NCBI RefSeq assembly: GCF_964019385.1
Contig: NC_088647.1
Location: forward strand, 15,391,794-15,455,793
Direction of reading: 5' to 3'
Source of the DNA: Sycon ciliatum
Lineage: Eukaryota > Porifera > Calcarea > Leucosolenida > Sycettidae
DNA: 64,000 nucleotides
Part shown: one piece after another, positions 43,701 through 53,100 of the stretch
Position numbering within the stretch: the stretch's first letter is position 1
Layout: every line of letters starts with the position of its first letter
Notes under the pieces: generated by a model
Database searches by the model: none
Told to the model about the DNA's origin: nothing
The model's input: only the letters and a program-made list of their open reading frames with translations
Position numbers and translations under genes: made by a program

Positions 43701-44185
43701 TGCTTGCTGCACATGCACAGTCATGTAAATCTACTCACCATAATGTTGACGTATTCTCCCGACACTGTAGTTGAGTCGGGATCCAAATGAAACTGTATGC
43801 CTCCCAGACCTGGCGGGACGTTGTACTCGCGCGAGGAATAGAATTCCGAACCGAACTGAGTATTCTCACTCGCAGACGACAGGGTGTGCTGCACCGTCGA
43901 ATCCACCTCGCCAACCGACCCGTACTCGTCAGTGACCAGGTGATTGGTGTGTTTCATTCGCATCGAGTCCTGAAGCAGTGGCTCGCGAGCTGCCGCCGCA
44001 GCACTGCCGGTACTCATTCCGTCGTCGTCAATCAGTCGACTGGTGCGCTGCAGGCTGGAACCCAGTATGCTGCCACCTCCACTGCTGCCATTTCGTTTAC
44101 CCTTCGATCCAGCGCTACTGATCGACACAACCGAGGACAAACTGCTCACGGCAGCGGCGGCAAAGTTGGCATCTTCGTCCGTCAT
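30502..44185 (-). CDS. Seven-transmembrane protein, gustatory-receptor-like (GRL) type, 13 exons
   Basis: Exons: 44185-43739, 40866-40771, 38689-38549, 38178-38020, 37546-37397, 36784-36717, 36516-36403, 35825-35697, 34825-34645, 33565-33466, 32656-32547, 31090-30953, 30621-30502. All junction phases agree, giving 650 residues ending SPQLFHLKF. Residues 1-180 are polar and Ser/Ala-rich, presumably cytosolic. YLTLLSLLGWFPIIP precedes helix 1 (about 200-222). Further helices lie at about 297-318, 396-417, 440-465, 509-529, 545-565 and 621-642. Seven helices, a long cytosolic N-terminus, an LGxFP-like lead-in to helix 1 and phase-0 introns near the C-terminus match the animal GRL/insect chemoreceptor superfamily. 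This is inference; ligand and function are unknown. Most donors are GTRAG-like; exon 4's donor (ACG|GTCTTT) is weak. Introns hold many repeats and mobile relics. Other polytopic families remain possible. Confidence 0.85.
31148..31328. mobile_element. Mariner-type MITE, CAGTRAAACC family
   Basis: A copy of about 181 bp in intron 11 of the seven-helix gene. Ends CAGTGAAACCTGTCTAAGAC and GTGACAGGTTTTAATG are inverted repeats. Internal 'cagcccttgatcctgg' is shared with the copies at 33.9 and 61.1 kb. Confidence 0.65.
31355..31392. repeat. Single copy of the 34-bp repeat
   Basis: An isolated copy of the unit that is tandemly repeated at 32117-32250, beginning TAGTATTATGAACAACACAG. Confidence 0.8.
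32117..32250. repeat. 34-bp tandem repeat, four copies
   Basis: Four almost identical copies of a unit starting TAGTATTATGAACAACACAG, in intron 11 of the seven-helix gene. A fifth copy lies 0.75 kb away at 31355. Confidence 0.9.
32379..32480. repeat. (CA)n microsatellite
   Basis: CA repeats with a few CCA interruptions at the left, in intron 11, about 70 bp downstream of exon 11 of the seven-helix gene in the direction of transcription. Confidence 0.95.
33073..33180. repeat. 17-bp tandem repeat
   Basis: Six or seven copies of CTCTCAACAAAGGACAC with point differences, in intron 10 of the seven-helix gene. Confidence 0.85.
33922..34099. mobile_element. Mariner-type MITE, CAGTRRAACC family
   Basis: Ends CAGTGGAACTTGTCCAGGGC and TTGACAGGTTTTACTG. 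It carries the family's internal 'tgccttggtcctgg' segment and lies in intron 9 of the seven-helix gene. Confidence 0.7.
34867..35040. repeat. (CA)n microsatellite, interrupted
   Basis: Long CA tracts broken by GTCA, TGCGTG and TACA units, just upstream of exon 9 in intron 8 of the seven-helix gene. Confidence 0.93.
36539..36685. mobile_element. Small MITE-like element with GGCGCGTGC ends
   Basis: Left CCAGGCGCGTGCCCC and right GGCGCATGCGCCTGG form inverted ends around a 'ggaacccccc..gccccggaaccccctc' core. The end motif resembles the element at 63.5 kb. In intron 6/exon 7 upstream flank of the seven-helix gene. Confidence 0.5.
38228..38312. repeat. 17-bp tandem repeat
   Basis: Five copies of ACACCAGTACGTACTAC in intron 3 of the seven-helix gene, close to the start of exon 4. 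Confidence 0.9.
38829..39091 (+). mobile_element. Retrozyme-like unit: 230-bp monomer bounded by hammerhead sequence
   Basis: A 34-bp phrase beginning GAACGAAACAGCATGCTGTC occurs at 38829 and again at 39059. The 230 bp between repeat starts end with the 5' half of a hammerhead, so the second phrase completes a full ribozyme while the first holds only the 3' half. This is the layout of a retrozyme: a non-coding unit released as RNA by hammerhead cleavage at each border. It is flanked by (AT)n tracts at 38804-38828 and 39092-39108, which may be target sites. It lies in intron 2 of the seven-helix gene, on the opposite strand. Confidence 0.7.
39036..39083 (+). ncRNA. Hammerhead ribozyme, family 4, best-formed copy
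   Basis: Stem I CTGCG (39038-39042) pairs with CGCAG (39079-39083). CTGATGA is 39043-39049. Stem II GTTC (39050-39053) pairs with GAAC (39059-39062) around AAAAA. GAAA is 39063-39066. Stem III CAGCATGCTG (39067-39076) is self-complementary. TC at 39077-39078 precedes the predicted cut. All core bases and three stems are present. Confidence 0.88.
39333..40372. mobile_element. Mariner/pogo-like non-autonomous element with nested inverted repeat
   Basis: Ends TACAGTAAGTATCG and CGATATTTACTGTA are inverted. Subterminal 'gatatACCGGttatagtgat' type motifs recur at both ends (39360-39390, 40298-40330). CAGTA ends next to TA fit the Tc1/mariner-pogo group. No transposase frame is present. Nested inside is an inverted pair (about 39738-39830 and 40028-40112). 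In intron 2 of the seven-helix gene. Confidence 0.6.
40484..40745. repeat. (CA)n-rich tract with a C homopolymer
   Basis: A run of 14 C at about 40489-40502, then CA repeats mixed with ACGCG units. It ends about 25 bp from the donor of exon 2 of the seven-helix gene. Confidence 0.93.
41947..43322. mobile_element. Non-autonomous hAT element with exact 8-bp target duplication
   Basis: The 1376-bp element begins CAGGGAGTCGTACTCAAA and ends TTTGAGTACGACTCCCTG. The inverted repeats extend about 175 bp. The direct repeat GTCCACAG lies immediately outside both ends (41939-41946 and 43323-43330). An 8-bp duplication and CAGGG ends are hallmarks of hAT transposons. There is no transposase; the centre is mostly a 184-bp tandem repeat. 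In intron 1 of the seven-helix gene. Confidence 0.85.
42418..42925. repeat. 184-bp tandem repeat inside the hAT element
   Basis: The phrase GGTAC[TA]TAACCCCTGCTA recurs at about 42421, 42605 and 42789, giving two full and one partial copy. Copies 1 and 3 are more alike than either is to copy 2. Confidence 0.88.
43414..43482. repeat. Hairpin with 31-bp arms
   Basis: TTGTACGTGAAATATAAACC at 43414 is mirrored at 43463-43482, around a short centre that itself pairs (ATACAAACC/GGTTTGTAT). It borders a larger inverted pair, 'atgctgacctt..catacaaact', at 43509 and 43660-43685. Confidence 0.8.
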
Positions 44186-44758
44186 CCCCCTCGTCGCCTT
44201 GATCCTTCTGGCTTACCACCAAGTACCGATGATCTAGCCACGGGGTCACGCACGGTTTGGCTGCACTACACCAGGGCAGGAGTAGCCGGTATGTAGACGT
44301 GGCGTATTATTGCTTATTTCGCGGTCAGAGGTAGCAATAGCAGCACCGCCGCTCGAGTGGAGAAATTCAACGCTAGAATTATTAGAAAGGCTGATCAGCG
44401 GCGATAGTATGAAAGAGCTGACACGAGCGATGAACAGCAACACTGCCAACGCTCAACAGCGAGTAGAGAATGCCGCGTAGTGAAGGTGATTATCGATAGT
44501 ACACGACCTAGCCCTGACGATAGATCGCGCGTGGCCAGCGCCGCTTGCAAGCGCCCTGCCCAGTGCGTGTAGCCCTAAGGTCGCGCAGTCCCCGGCGCTG
44601 ACTTGTAAGCTAGCTACTCACGTGGACGTGGGTGCTCTGTCTGAGCCTGCCCTGAGCTGATGGACTCGTAGCCTACAACTCGTACTAAGTCGTAGGTCTA
44701 CCCTAGCCCTGCGCAACTACGTAATTCAAGACCGAATAAAAAAAAGCCTGGAACTACA

Positions 44759-45380
44759 GTAGACCCTACCCGGGTGCTCGAATCAGAAACGATTTGACAG
44801 GTGTGCAATTTCTCATCTGTAAATCTCAACAATGTCAGAATATACTTTTGGAGAGGCGATGGAACAAGGAAGAGAGTCTGGCTTGACCCACCTAGCAGGA
44901 ATTCAGAACCTGGGTGCGCTACAAAACAAGCTACAGCACGCAGCAAAATAGTCGTATTTCCTTCGGATTTTTTACTTGAAAATTGGGTGCTCGAATCAGA
45001 AACAGCAAACTCGTCAGATCGTCTCCGATTCAAGCACACGGGTCTACCATCGTCTACGCTTGGTATGGCAGTTGAGGGCAGGGAGTAGTAACTTACTACT
45101 TCGTTTTTGAGAGCAAGATGGTCAGTGGAGCCGCAGATTCAGCAGGTCTTTGGCAGCACCCTACAGGACACCCATATCCTCGAATCAAGGACCCAACAAA
45201 AAGTGGGTCGTGAGTATTTCAAAAACAGTTTACCGGGCAGAGCTGAAATTTGGCATACCGTTAGCGGGCCGTATGTTGATGGTATTTGTGAAATCTAAAC
45301 GAAATCGGAATAAGTTTAGGTACAATTTCAGGCTGTTTCTGTTTTGGTACCCTGTCTCTCATTCGAGCACCCGGGTCTAC
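44759..45380. mobile_element. Non-autonomous element with GTAGACCCGGGTGCTCGAAT ends
   Basis: Right end ATTCGAGCACCCGGGTCTAC (45361-45380) is the complement of the left end, which has an extra CCTA. 'GTGCTCGAATCAGAAAC' recurs inside at 44775 and 44988. No transposase frame; family unknown. It lies about 0.6 kb upstream of the seven-helix gene. Confidence 0.55.
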
Positions 45381-46352
45381 GAGTACTGGTACTGGTTCCT
45401 CATGTCATAATCATTATCATGATTATTATCGATCCTGGCTTTAGCCTGTTTAGATCAGGATCTTGTCGGTTATCGGGATGAAATCGTGGAAACAGGGGCT
45501 TGAACAAGGTCAACCGGCAACCGGCCATACACACCAAGGCCAAGACTAGCAAGAGGGAAGGAGGCTGACAGACTCAGTAGTACAGTACACAATCCCCCAC
45601 CATGGCGTGGACTGGTGCATGGGGGATTGGTGCGCCAGGAGATCATGATGATGCATCATGCCCAGCACGTAATCATGGTAATGGTGATAATATTATGAGG
45701 ATTTTAGCTAGAGTCCCGGTCCAATGCTGATCTGCAGAGTGGATTCAACAACATATTATTAGTCATACCGGTAAAAGAGAAAAGGACATATGGATACGAG
45801 TTAAGAGTAACTCTCCAACACTGTAACATGATACTATAATACAGTCAGAAAGTGCAATAACTAGGCACAAAACTGACAGAGTACTGAGACATTCGACGTC
45901 CTGACACCTAACTTCAACACACCTCCGTAGCGCTAACCGACAGCCTTCCAACTTGGAAGGTTCAAGGTTATGGAAAGACCAAAGAGGGCCTAGTCATACC
46001 GGTATAAATAATAATACTTAGATCTACGGTCACGGTTACTCACTGGCTAGAACAATATACAATCAGGGTCATTGCTAAGAAGAGGTTGGTGCGACTTCGG
46101 CGATACTTGGGGAATTGTGTGTTGCTCCCTACATGGGAGCTCGCGGGTTTCCTGCCGACTTCAGACTCATCAGCCAGTGTAACAATGTTACATTGGGGAA
46201 TTGTGTGTTGCTCCCTACTTGGGAGCTTGCGCTATTCCTGCCGACTTGAATTCTCACTTGACTGACTCACGACTGCCATCCAGACTAGAGCACACGAGAA
46301 GTCCATCGAACCGTCCACTCGGCAAACCTGCAAGAAAGCACCACTTCCTGCT

Positions 46353-46390
46353 CACAGTGTTTCGGGGAATTCACCCCTCATCAGTTGAGC
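46353..46390 (-). ncRNA. Hammerhead remnant, family 5
   Basis: Minus strand: GCTCAA, CTGATGA (46384-46378), stem II GGGG/CCCC around TGAATT, GAAA (46363-46360), stem III CACTGTG. The cleavage dinucleotide and the stem I partner are missing, the next bases being AGCAGG. The core is complete but the molecule is not. Confidence 0.6.
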
Positions 46391-47141
46391 TTGACTAGGC
46401 TGAGGAAAATTGTGCCTGAAGAGCACCACTTAAGTATAGTGCTCTCCGGCCACAAACATCACCAGGGGTGCAAACTGAACAGACGCTCCGTTTCCAGCGC
46501 GACAAACACGTCGCGAACACACGATAGCAGCTTGAGTCAGTGACGCTCATGGAGTTGCTGAACAAGCGCTGATATGAGGACCGTTGGCCATTCACAACTT
46601 TGTTGCCTCCAAACTATCTAATTCGCAAGCCCGCGCTGGAGAGAACAATCACGGTGAAGAAGAGGTTGGTGCGACTTCGGCGATACTTGGGGAATTGTGT
46701 GTTGCTCCCTACATGGGAGCTCGCGGTTTTCCGGCCGACTTGAATTCTCACTTGACATTTCAGGCTTTCCTCTGAGTATAATCAAAGGTCATTTGCTCAT
46801 TCCTTGTCTGGGTTCGATGCTTCGGAATCATAGTAACTCTGTTGAACGACACTAGTACTTATGCAGGCTTCCTCATCCGTCGTCGGCTGCTCCGATCTAG
46901 TGGGGTTTACTCACAATGGCGTCGTCGTTTCCTCGCAGAGTGCGGAAGGTTTCAGTTTGAAAGAGGGAGCGGGGGAGGAGGAGAGTATTGGGCTGATGTA
47001 TTTATGTAGTCAGCAATGGCCAGCTCGCGGTTCTCCTGCCGACTTGAATTCTCACTTGACTGACTCACGACTGCCATCCAGAGCACACGAGAGGTCCATC
47101 GAACTGTCCACTCGCAAACCTGCAAGAAAGCACCACTCCCT

Positions 47142-47174
47142 GCTCAATACACAGTGTTTCGGGGAATTCACCCC
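47142..47174 (-). ncRNA. Hammerhead 3' half, family 5
   Basis: Minus strand: GGGG/CCCC stem II, GAAA, CACTGTG, TA, then TTGAGC, which would pair with the GCTCAA of the 46.35-kb copy's 5' side. Its own 5' box is replaced by unrelated sequence. Confidence 0.55.
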
Positions 47175-47239
47175 AAGTATCGCTGAAGTCGCAACCTCTT
47201 CTTCTCATTGTTGTCCACAGTGCGGGCTTGCGAATTAGA

Positions 47240-49080
47240 TAGTAGTAGCTGTAGTAGCTGTTTTTATTATTTTACTAGGGGAGTCCCAACAGGCTACTGC
47301 CTTTTTACTGGGAACCCTAGGTGAAGTTTAACCATGTTAATGAACGGAGCAAGAGAGTGGGCCTGTCGGCAGTCAGCTGGAAGAGAGTTCCATCTGCCTG
47401 CCGCCAGAAAAGAAATAGAGCGCATGCCATACTGCGTATAAACAAGTGGGAGAACTAAGGCTCTTTGTGCCTTGCCCCGGGTGCATGCCTGGTGACCAGG
47501 TGCAGTTGCCCGAAGCTGGTACTGTACAAAGACTGAAGAAGAGGACTAGCAAGATGCCAAGCAGCGGTACACAAAAACATAGAGCTTGAGGCTAATACGC
47601 TGTTCCAAATAATAGAGGCGGTATAAGCGAAGAACTAGTTCAGTGGGCGTGGTACGATCGAGTCCAAACACTCTCTTCATTGCTATGTGACTAACGGTCA
47701 CAATCCTAGTGGACTGGATAATAGACAAGTAGAATGTTCGCTTTGCATCATTTGTTAAATTTCTACGGCCATGTCGGAAAGCAGCAGCTTTAGCAAAAAC
47801 TGAGTTACACAATGTCTGGACCTGTGGCTGGAAGGTGAGATGGTCGTCTATCAATAAACCAAGGTATTTGGCAATGCTCGTAGGGGTAAGAGCCTTTCCT
47901 TTACAGGTCAAGGGCCGTGGCAACTGCGCTGCTGGCAGGCGTGACCGCTGCAGGATGATAAATTGCGTCTTGTCGGGGTTCATGATGAACCCCTTCAGAT
48001 CTAAATGGACCTCCAGGGCAGTTAGATCATCCTGGAGATCCTGTAACATAGTAGGAAGGTCCAGTCCGATGATGAAGAAGGCAATGTCATCAGCATAGAG
48101 TTGTGATATGCTGTCTGTGCTTGAGAATTTCCGGCACCTTGCGAATATAAATGCAAAAGAGCAGAGGACCCAGGACCGACCCTTGCAGGACGCCCCTGGT
48201 ACAAGGCACAGTCTCACCATGCTCGTCATTGACTATGACTTGTTGGCTGCGGCATGACAGATAATCTGCAAACCACTGCAATACAGTGCCCCGTAACCCA
48301 ACATTAGCCAGCTCATGGACTAACTGCTGATGTTGAACGCGGTCAAATGCCTAACTCATGTCTGCAAATACTATTGCGCACTGTTGACCATCGTCCAATG
48401 CTCGGTTCCATCTATCAGTGCAGAGAGCAAGGGCATCCTCACAGCTGTGGTTGGAGCGATATGCAAACTGTTCCGGTGGAAAGGCAGAAAGCTCATTGTG
48501 GCCACTAAAGAACTCCACAACCTGTCGATGAACGATTTTCTCCAATACCTTGGAGGCAAGTGGCAACAGAGATATGGGACGGTAGTTTGTAGCTGACAGT
48601 TTGTCTCCGGATTTGAATAGAGGACACACATGTGCGTGCTTGTACGCTGTAGGAAACACACCCGAGAGGAGGGACTGGTTGATAATGGACGCTAGCGGGG
48701 CTGCAAGTAGACGCCTTACACGACTTAAACATGCATGGAGGAATGCCATCCGAACCAGCAGACTTGTAGGAGTTAAGATTAGTCAGTATGTCCATAACTG
48801 TCTCCGCATTTACTAAGGTGAAATCAGTCAGGGTGCTCGTTGTGGTAGCATCTGTCGAAGCAGGTATCTGCAGTGCTTGTAGCCGGGTTGGGTCATGAAC
48901 ACCTGCTGCAAACGTATCTGTGAGTTCTGGAAGTGGTGCGACGGGAGTAGACTTCACAATGGCTCGGCCAGATAACTTGTTTAGGAGGGACCACTGTCCA
49001 CGGGAATCACGCTTCATATTTCTAAATTGCTGCTTAAGGTACTCTGATGGTTTGGAGGCAACAACGTTGTGAATGGCCAA
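47240..49080 (-). pseudogene. Second LINE reverse transcriptase (CR1/L2-like), 5' truncated and broken
   Basis: Minus strand, in order: LNKLSGRAIVKS; LNSYKSAGSDGIPPCMFKSC near 48.75 kb; HVCPLFKSGDKLSATNYRPI, SLLPLASKVLEKIVHRQVVE; FADMS-stop-AFDRVQHQQLV (a TAG at about 48353 where Lys is usual); GVLQGSVLGPLLFCIYI; YADDIAFFI (catalytic); KYLGLLIDDHLTF. The C-terminus RWNSLPADCRQAHSLAPF lies near 47.37 kb, with the stop near 47.28 kb and 3' end at about 47.24 kb. There is a frameshift before the YADD box. No endonuclease is present. The 3' UTR resembles the fragment at 27.5 kb. Confidence 0.82.
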
Positions 49081-50129
49081 AGGTCCTCAGCGCTTGTTCA
49101 GCACCTCCATGAGCGACACTGACTCAAGCTGCTATCTGGTGTTCGCGAGGTGTTTGTCGCGCTGGAAACGGAGCGTCTCTGTAAGTTTGTATCCCTGGTG
49201 ATGTTTTTGCCTGGAGAGCACTATATTATAAGTGGAGCTCTTCAGGCACAATCTTCCTCAGCCTACGCAAGCTCAACTGTTACTACGATTCTGAAGCATC
49301 GAACTCAGACAAGGAATGAGCAAATAACCTTTGATTATAGGAAAGGATGAAATGCCTCAAACGACAACAAGTAATAATTCGTTTCATCGAGTTCGGGGTA
49401 TCCACAATCCATAATTGCTTGCAGCACATACTAGTAGAAGAGTTGGTGGACAAGTTGGTCTAGAAAGAATACTTTTTTTGACATACTAGTAGTTCGCAGG
49501 CTACACACAATCATGCCATTCATGGACAGTGACAATGCAGTGCATGTACTAGTAGGTCACGTGTACATGAAATGGTTTAAGGCACACGGAACTGAGCTGA
49601 TCTTACGACTCCACCTGTAGGAATTGGCAACAGCAATCTTCAAGTTTAGCTTTCAAAGCGTGTGCGAGAAAAGTTATTAGAGCAGGAGGCAAATCCCAAA
49701 CCTGAATTTAGAAAACGTAATCAAGCGGTTTGCAGAGTAGTACAGAGAATGAAGAACTCATAATGTTATCGGCGGGAAAAGGGCTGCAGCAACAAAGGCT
49801 CATATAGATCATGTCAGCACGGGGATCCCATGCATGCACAGGACTGCACGCCGCAGTCTAGGAACATAACAGCAGTTTACTGACAGCAGCAATGCTACAT
49901 GACCGCAGGAGCAGCTGTGTCCCCAGAGCCAGCTGAGGACACACGTAGCCATGAACACGTGCAGCCCGGCCATACCCACGACTGGAGTGGGTTCAGCCCA
50001 TGCCACGGCATGATCCATCTGCACAGCAGAAGGACAGAGATCAGCTCAGCATTATCAGTACATAATGTAGCAGTGTGTAACGGCCCCACAACATAAAGGA
50101 ATGGACAAGTTAATGAAGCAGAGGATGTC

Positions 50130-53100
50130 TCATAACGAATCCAGAGGGTTCCGCTGGCGAAATCGCCGAGGCACATCGTCCTCGTCAAAGTCTTCTTCTG
50201 ACCGTGGTCTGCTGTCGTTTTCCTCCTCTTCGTCAGGCATGTCATCCAGGCCGAGGAAAGCAGAGGCATCTTCGTCAGGTTCGACGTCGTGGCTGACCTC
50301 CGCTGGTTGTACAAAGGGCAGGAATTTGCCCGAGAAGAAGTGATATAGTTTGATGTAGTGTAGACGCTGTGATTGGGAGCAAACGACGGCACAAATAGCA
50401 GTATTGAAAATAAAGTAAAAGTAGGTATGGTATCGTGTCCGTTCCCGAGGGGACACACGGCGGACGCTACCCCCCACCTAATCCAGTACAAATAGCAGTA
50501 AGAGAGGGAAGTATTGCGAGTCGACACGCACACATCAAGACACAGAGGGAGGGGGGGGGGGGTATGCACGAGCCAGGGTTAGGTGTCTGGAGTCCCTTCT
50601 TTACTTTAGCTGCATGGTGGTGTATTACAAGGTGCACTTTCAAAAAGTAGGAAAAATCTCTAACTTTTAAACGTATCTGTACCTGCCACACTAACAACAG
50701 CATCAGCGACGACGGTGACGAAGATGACTACCATGAAAACGACAATGATGACGACACGCCACCACCAGCAGCGCCAGCACCACCACCAACAACAAAGGAA
50801 TCTACAGATGCGTGGCTTTGTCCACTGCAGTACCTCCAACACAAAGTATGCGTACGTATAAAGTCTTCAAACCGACATTCTGCTGCCATACCTGTGCTTG
50901 ATCTTGGATGTTTGGGTTCGGAAGGCTGTATTTAGTGAGGGCTTTCTTCACCATGTCAACAGTGAGGGGAGTAGGCTGCAGCACAGCCTTCAGAATGAGC
51001 TGAGGCATGCACCAGAGGATAAACACACACACGCACGCACGCACGCACACACACACACACACAACACACACACACACACACACGGAGAGAGTTGTGGTTG
51101 CTCGTGACAGTGCTCAATACACCAAGGCAGGGCATAGCTTAAGGATTTCATTTAGCTCGGACAAATGTCCTTCCGTTTTGAAATCTGTCCGGACATGCCC
51201 GGACATTTTCCACAACACATTTTCAGGGTGTTTCTTCTTTTTTTTTAGTAGTACTGGAGTATATTCACAATGACTCATTATGTGGACGTATCTCACACAT
51301 TACTATGTACAATTCGCCAATTTATTTGTATTAGAAACTGAACTATTTACTGACGACAAATGTATGTACAAAAAAGCGTTGCAGTCAAGAATTTTGCGAA
51401 CGCGATATGCTCCTTGCAGAGAAGGTAGGTCAGTTCGAATTTGCGTCGTGCAATAGCGGCAGCACCATCGTCCATCTCGCACGGTGCCTTCGCAATTGGA
51501 GCGAATTCGAGGGCATTTCGAGCGGGACACTCTTGCCTGCGGAAAAGATTCATTCCTCGTTTATGCATCTCCGTTCCAGCATGATCCTTGAACGCTGATG
51601 TTCTCAGGTTCTTGAATCCGGTTATGAAAGCCTCGCTGAAGTTTTTACAACTGCGGACTCTGTCTACAAACTTGATGCACACGGAACACTTCAAACATTC
51701 TGCTAACAGCCGATCGTTCTTCTGCCTGTCATAAATCAGCCAGGCGGAAGTAGTCAGCTCTGCATCATTGTCCGAGATCCACTTATCGCAAGTAGCGGCC
51801 TTCACACCACGGACTTTTTTGCCCGGCGGCAAGTCCTCTGAATCTCCCTTTCGCTTTCCAGAAGACATTCTAAAAGACTATCTGCATTCCTGGTCAGTGA
51901 AATAGTGAAAAATAAAAGATGACATCTTCCTCCCACGAGCGAACAACTGCACTTCAGTGCAGTTCAACCCATCGATTCAGGTGCGAAGTCGACACCATGT
52001 ATCAAAGCCTGGCAAAGGTCGAACGAAGGTCGAACGTGTGAATTGACTGTAGCAACCGCGTTTCTACAGGCGGATTATGGTGAAGTCTACGCCTGAGGGA
52101 TCGAGGCTACGGTGTAGACGTGTTAGTTGTACGATATGCAAGTCGCATTTGGCACGAAGCTCCGAAGAAAGCCCAACTCTGCATAAAAAGGTCGAAAGGT
52201 CGCTGCTCTTTTTTTCCTTTTTTGACCGGACACTATGTCCGGTGAAATTGAAAACGTCCGGTCAGTGGCCGAAAATGGCCGGAAAATGTCCGATGTCCGG
52301 CCGTTAATCTATGCCCTGCCAAGGTGCAGAGCCTAGTGCACACACTGAGCCTAGTACACACACTGAGCCTAGTACACACACTGAGCCTAGTACACACACT
52401 TGAGAGGAATCTAAAGCGTTTCTGCTGTAGTAGTAGTAGAGTTTCACGGTTTTAACCCATCATCAGACAGCAACTTGACTACAATTTTCAGAAGATATGA
52501 TTAATATAAGCTGCAAGCTTGGATCATGGCGCGAATGAATGATCCGGGTTGATAGTGTGATATGAAAGTGACTGTGTGAGTTCAAGTTGGGTGCTGGGGT
52601 GCAAATATAGGCGCAAATCACAATCGCACAATCACAAATCACAACCGCATTTCATATCACACTATCAACCCGGATCATTCATTCGCGCCATGATCCAAGC
52701 TTGCAGCTTATATTAATCATATCTTCTGAAAATTTTAGTCAAGTTGCTGTCTGATGATCGGTTAAAACCGTGAAACTCAGAGTTACGGCCGAAAATTGGG
52801 AATTTGTCCAACCAGGTAAAACCTGCTTCGTCTAATCGCTGACTATTATTGCACAGCAATCCCACAGTACGTGAACGAGCAGCAGCAGCAGCAGCAGAAA
52901 GAGTAGCAACAGTAGCAGCAGCAGCAGCAGCACAATTCAAACAGCTGCAACAGTGGCTGGCACGGTGGTCAAACAAACTTACGTTCAAGATCTGAAGTGT
53001 CCAGGCGTAGTGTGCACGATTGAGAGCAGCCACCACAAGACACTCGTAAGTGCCAGCATCGGGCTTCAGTCCATGTTCCTGTCACCAGTGGCGAGTAACG

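Larger units (their letters stand above)
46078..49345. mobile_element. Composite repeat: short tandem copy and an inverted, RT-bearing copy
   Basis: Plus-strand segment: a block of about 72 bp starting AGAGGTTGGTGCGACTTCGG occurs at 46081 and 46661 (offset 580) with a hammerhead remnant between. The segment 46385-46616 recurs inverted at about 49060-49290. In the plus copy 'ttgttgcctccaaac' runs directly into 'tatctaattcgcaagcccgc'. In the inverted copy the same two sequences are separated by about 1.8 kb holding a LINE reverse transcriptase (49.05-47.24 kb). The short copy therefore looks like an internal-deletion derivative, or the LINE inserted there. Confidence 0.6.

Noticed and set aside
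43787-44296. 169-codon plus-strand frame
   Set aside because: It is the antisense shadow of exon 1 of the seven-helix gene, whose splicing is well supported.
46140-46180. Further hammerhead on the minus strand (CTGATGA near 46172)
   Set aside because: A GAAA follows but stem I partners are not visible and stem II is only 3 bp.
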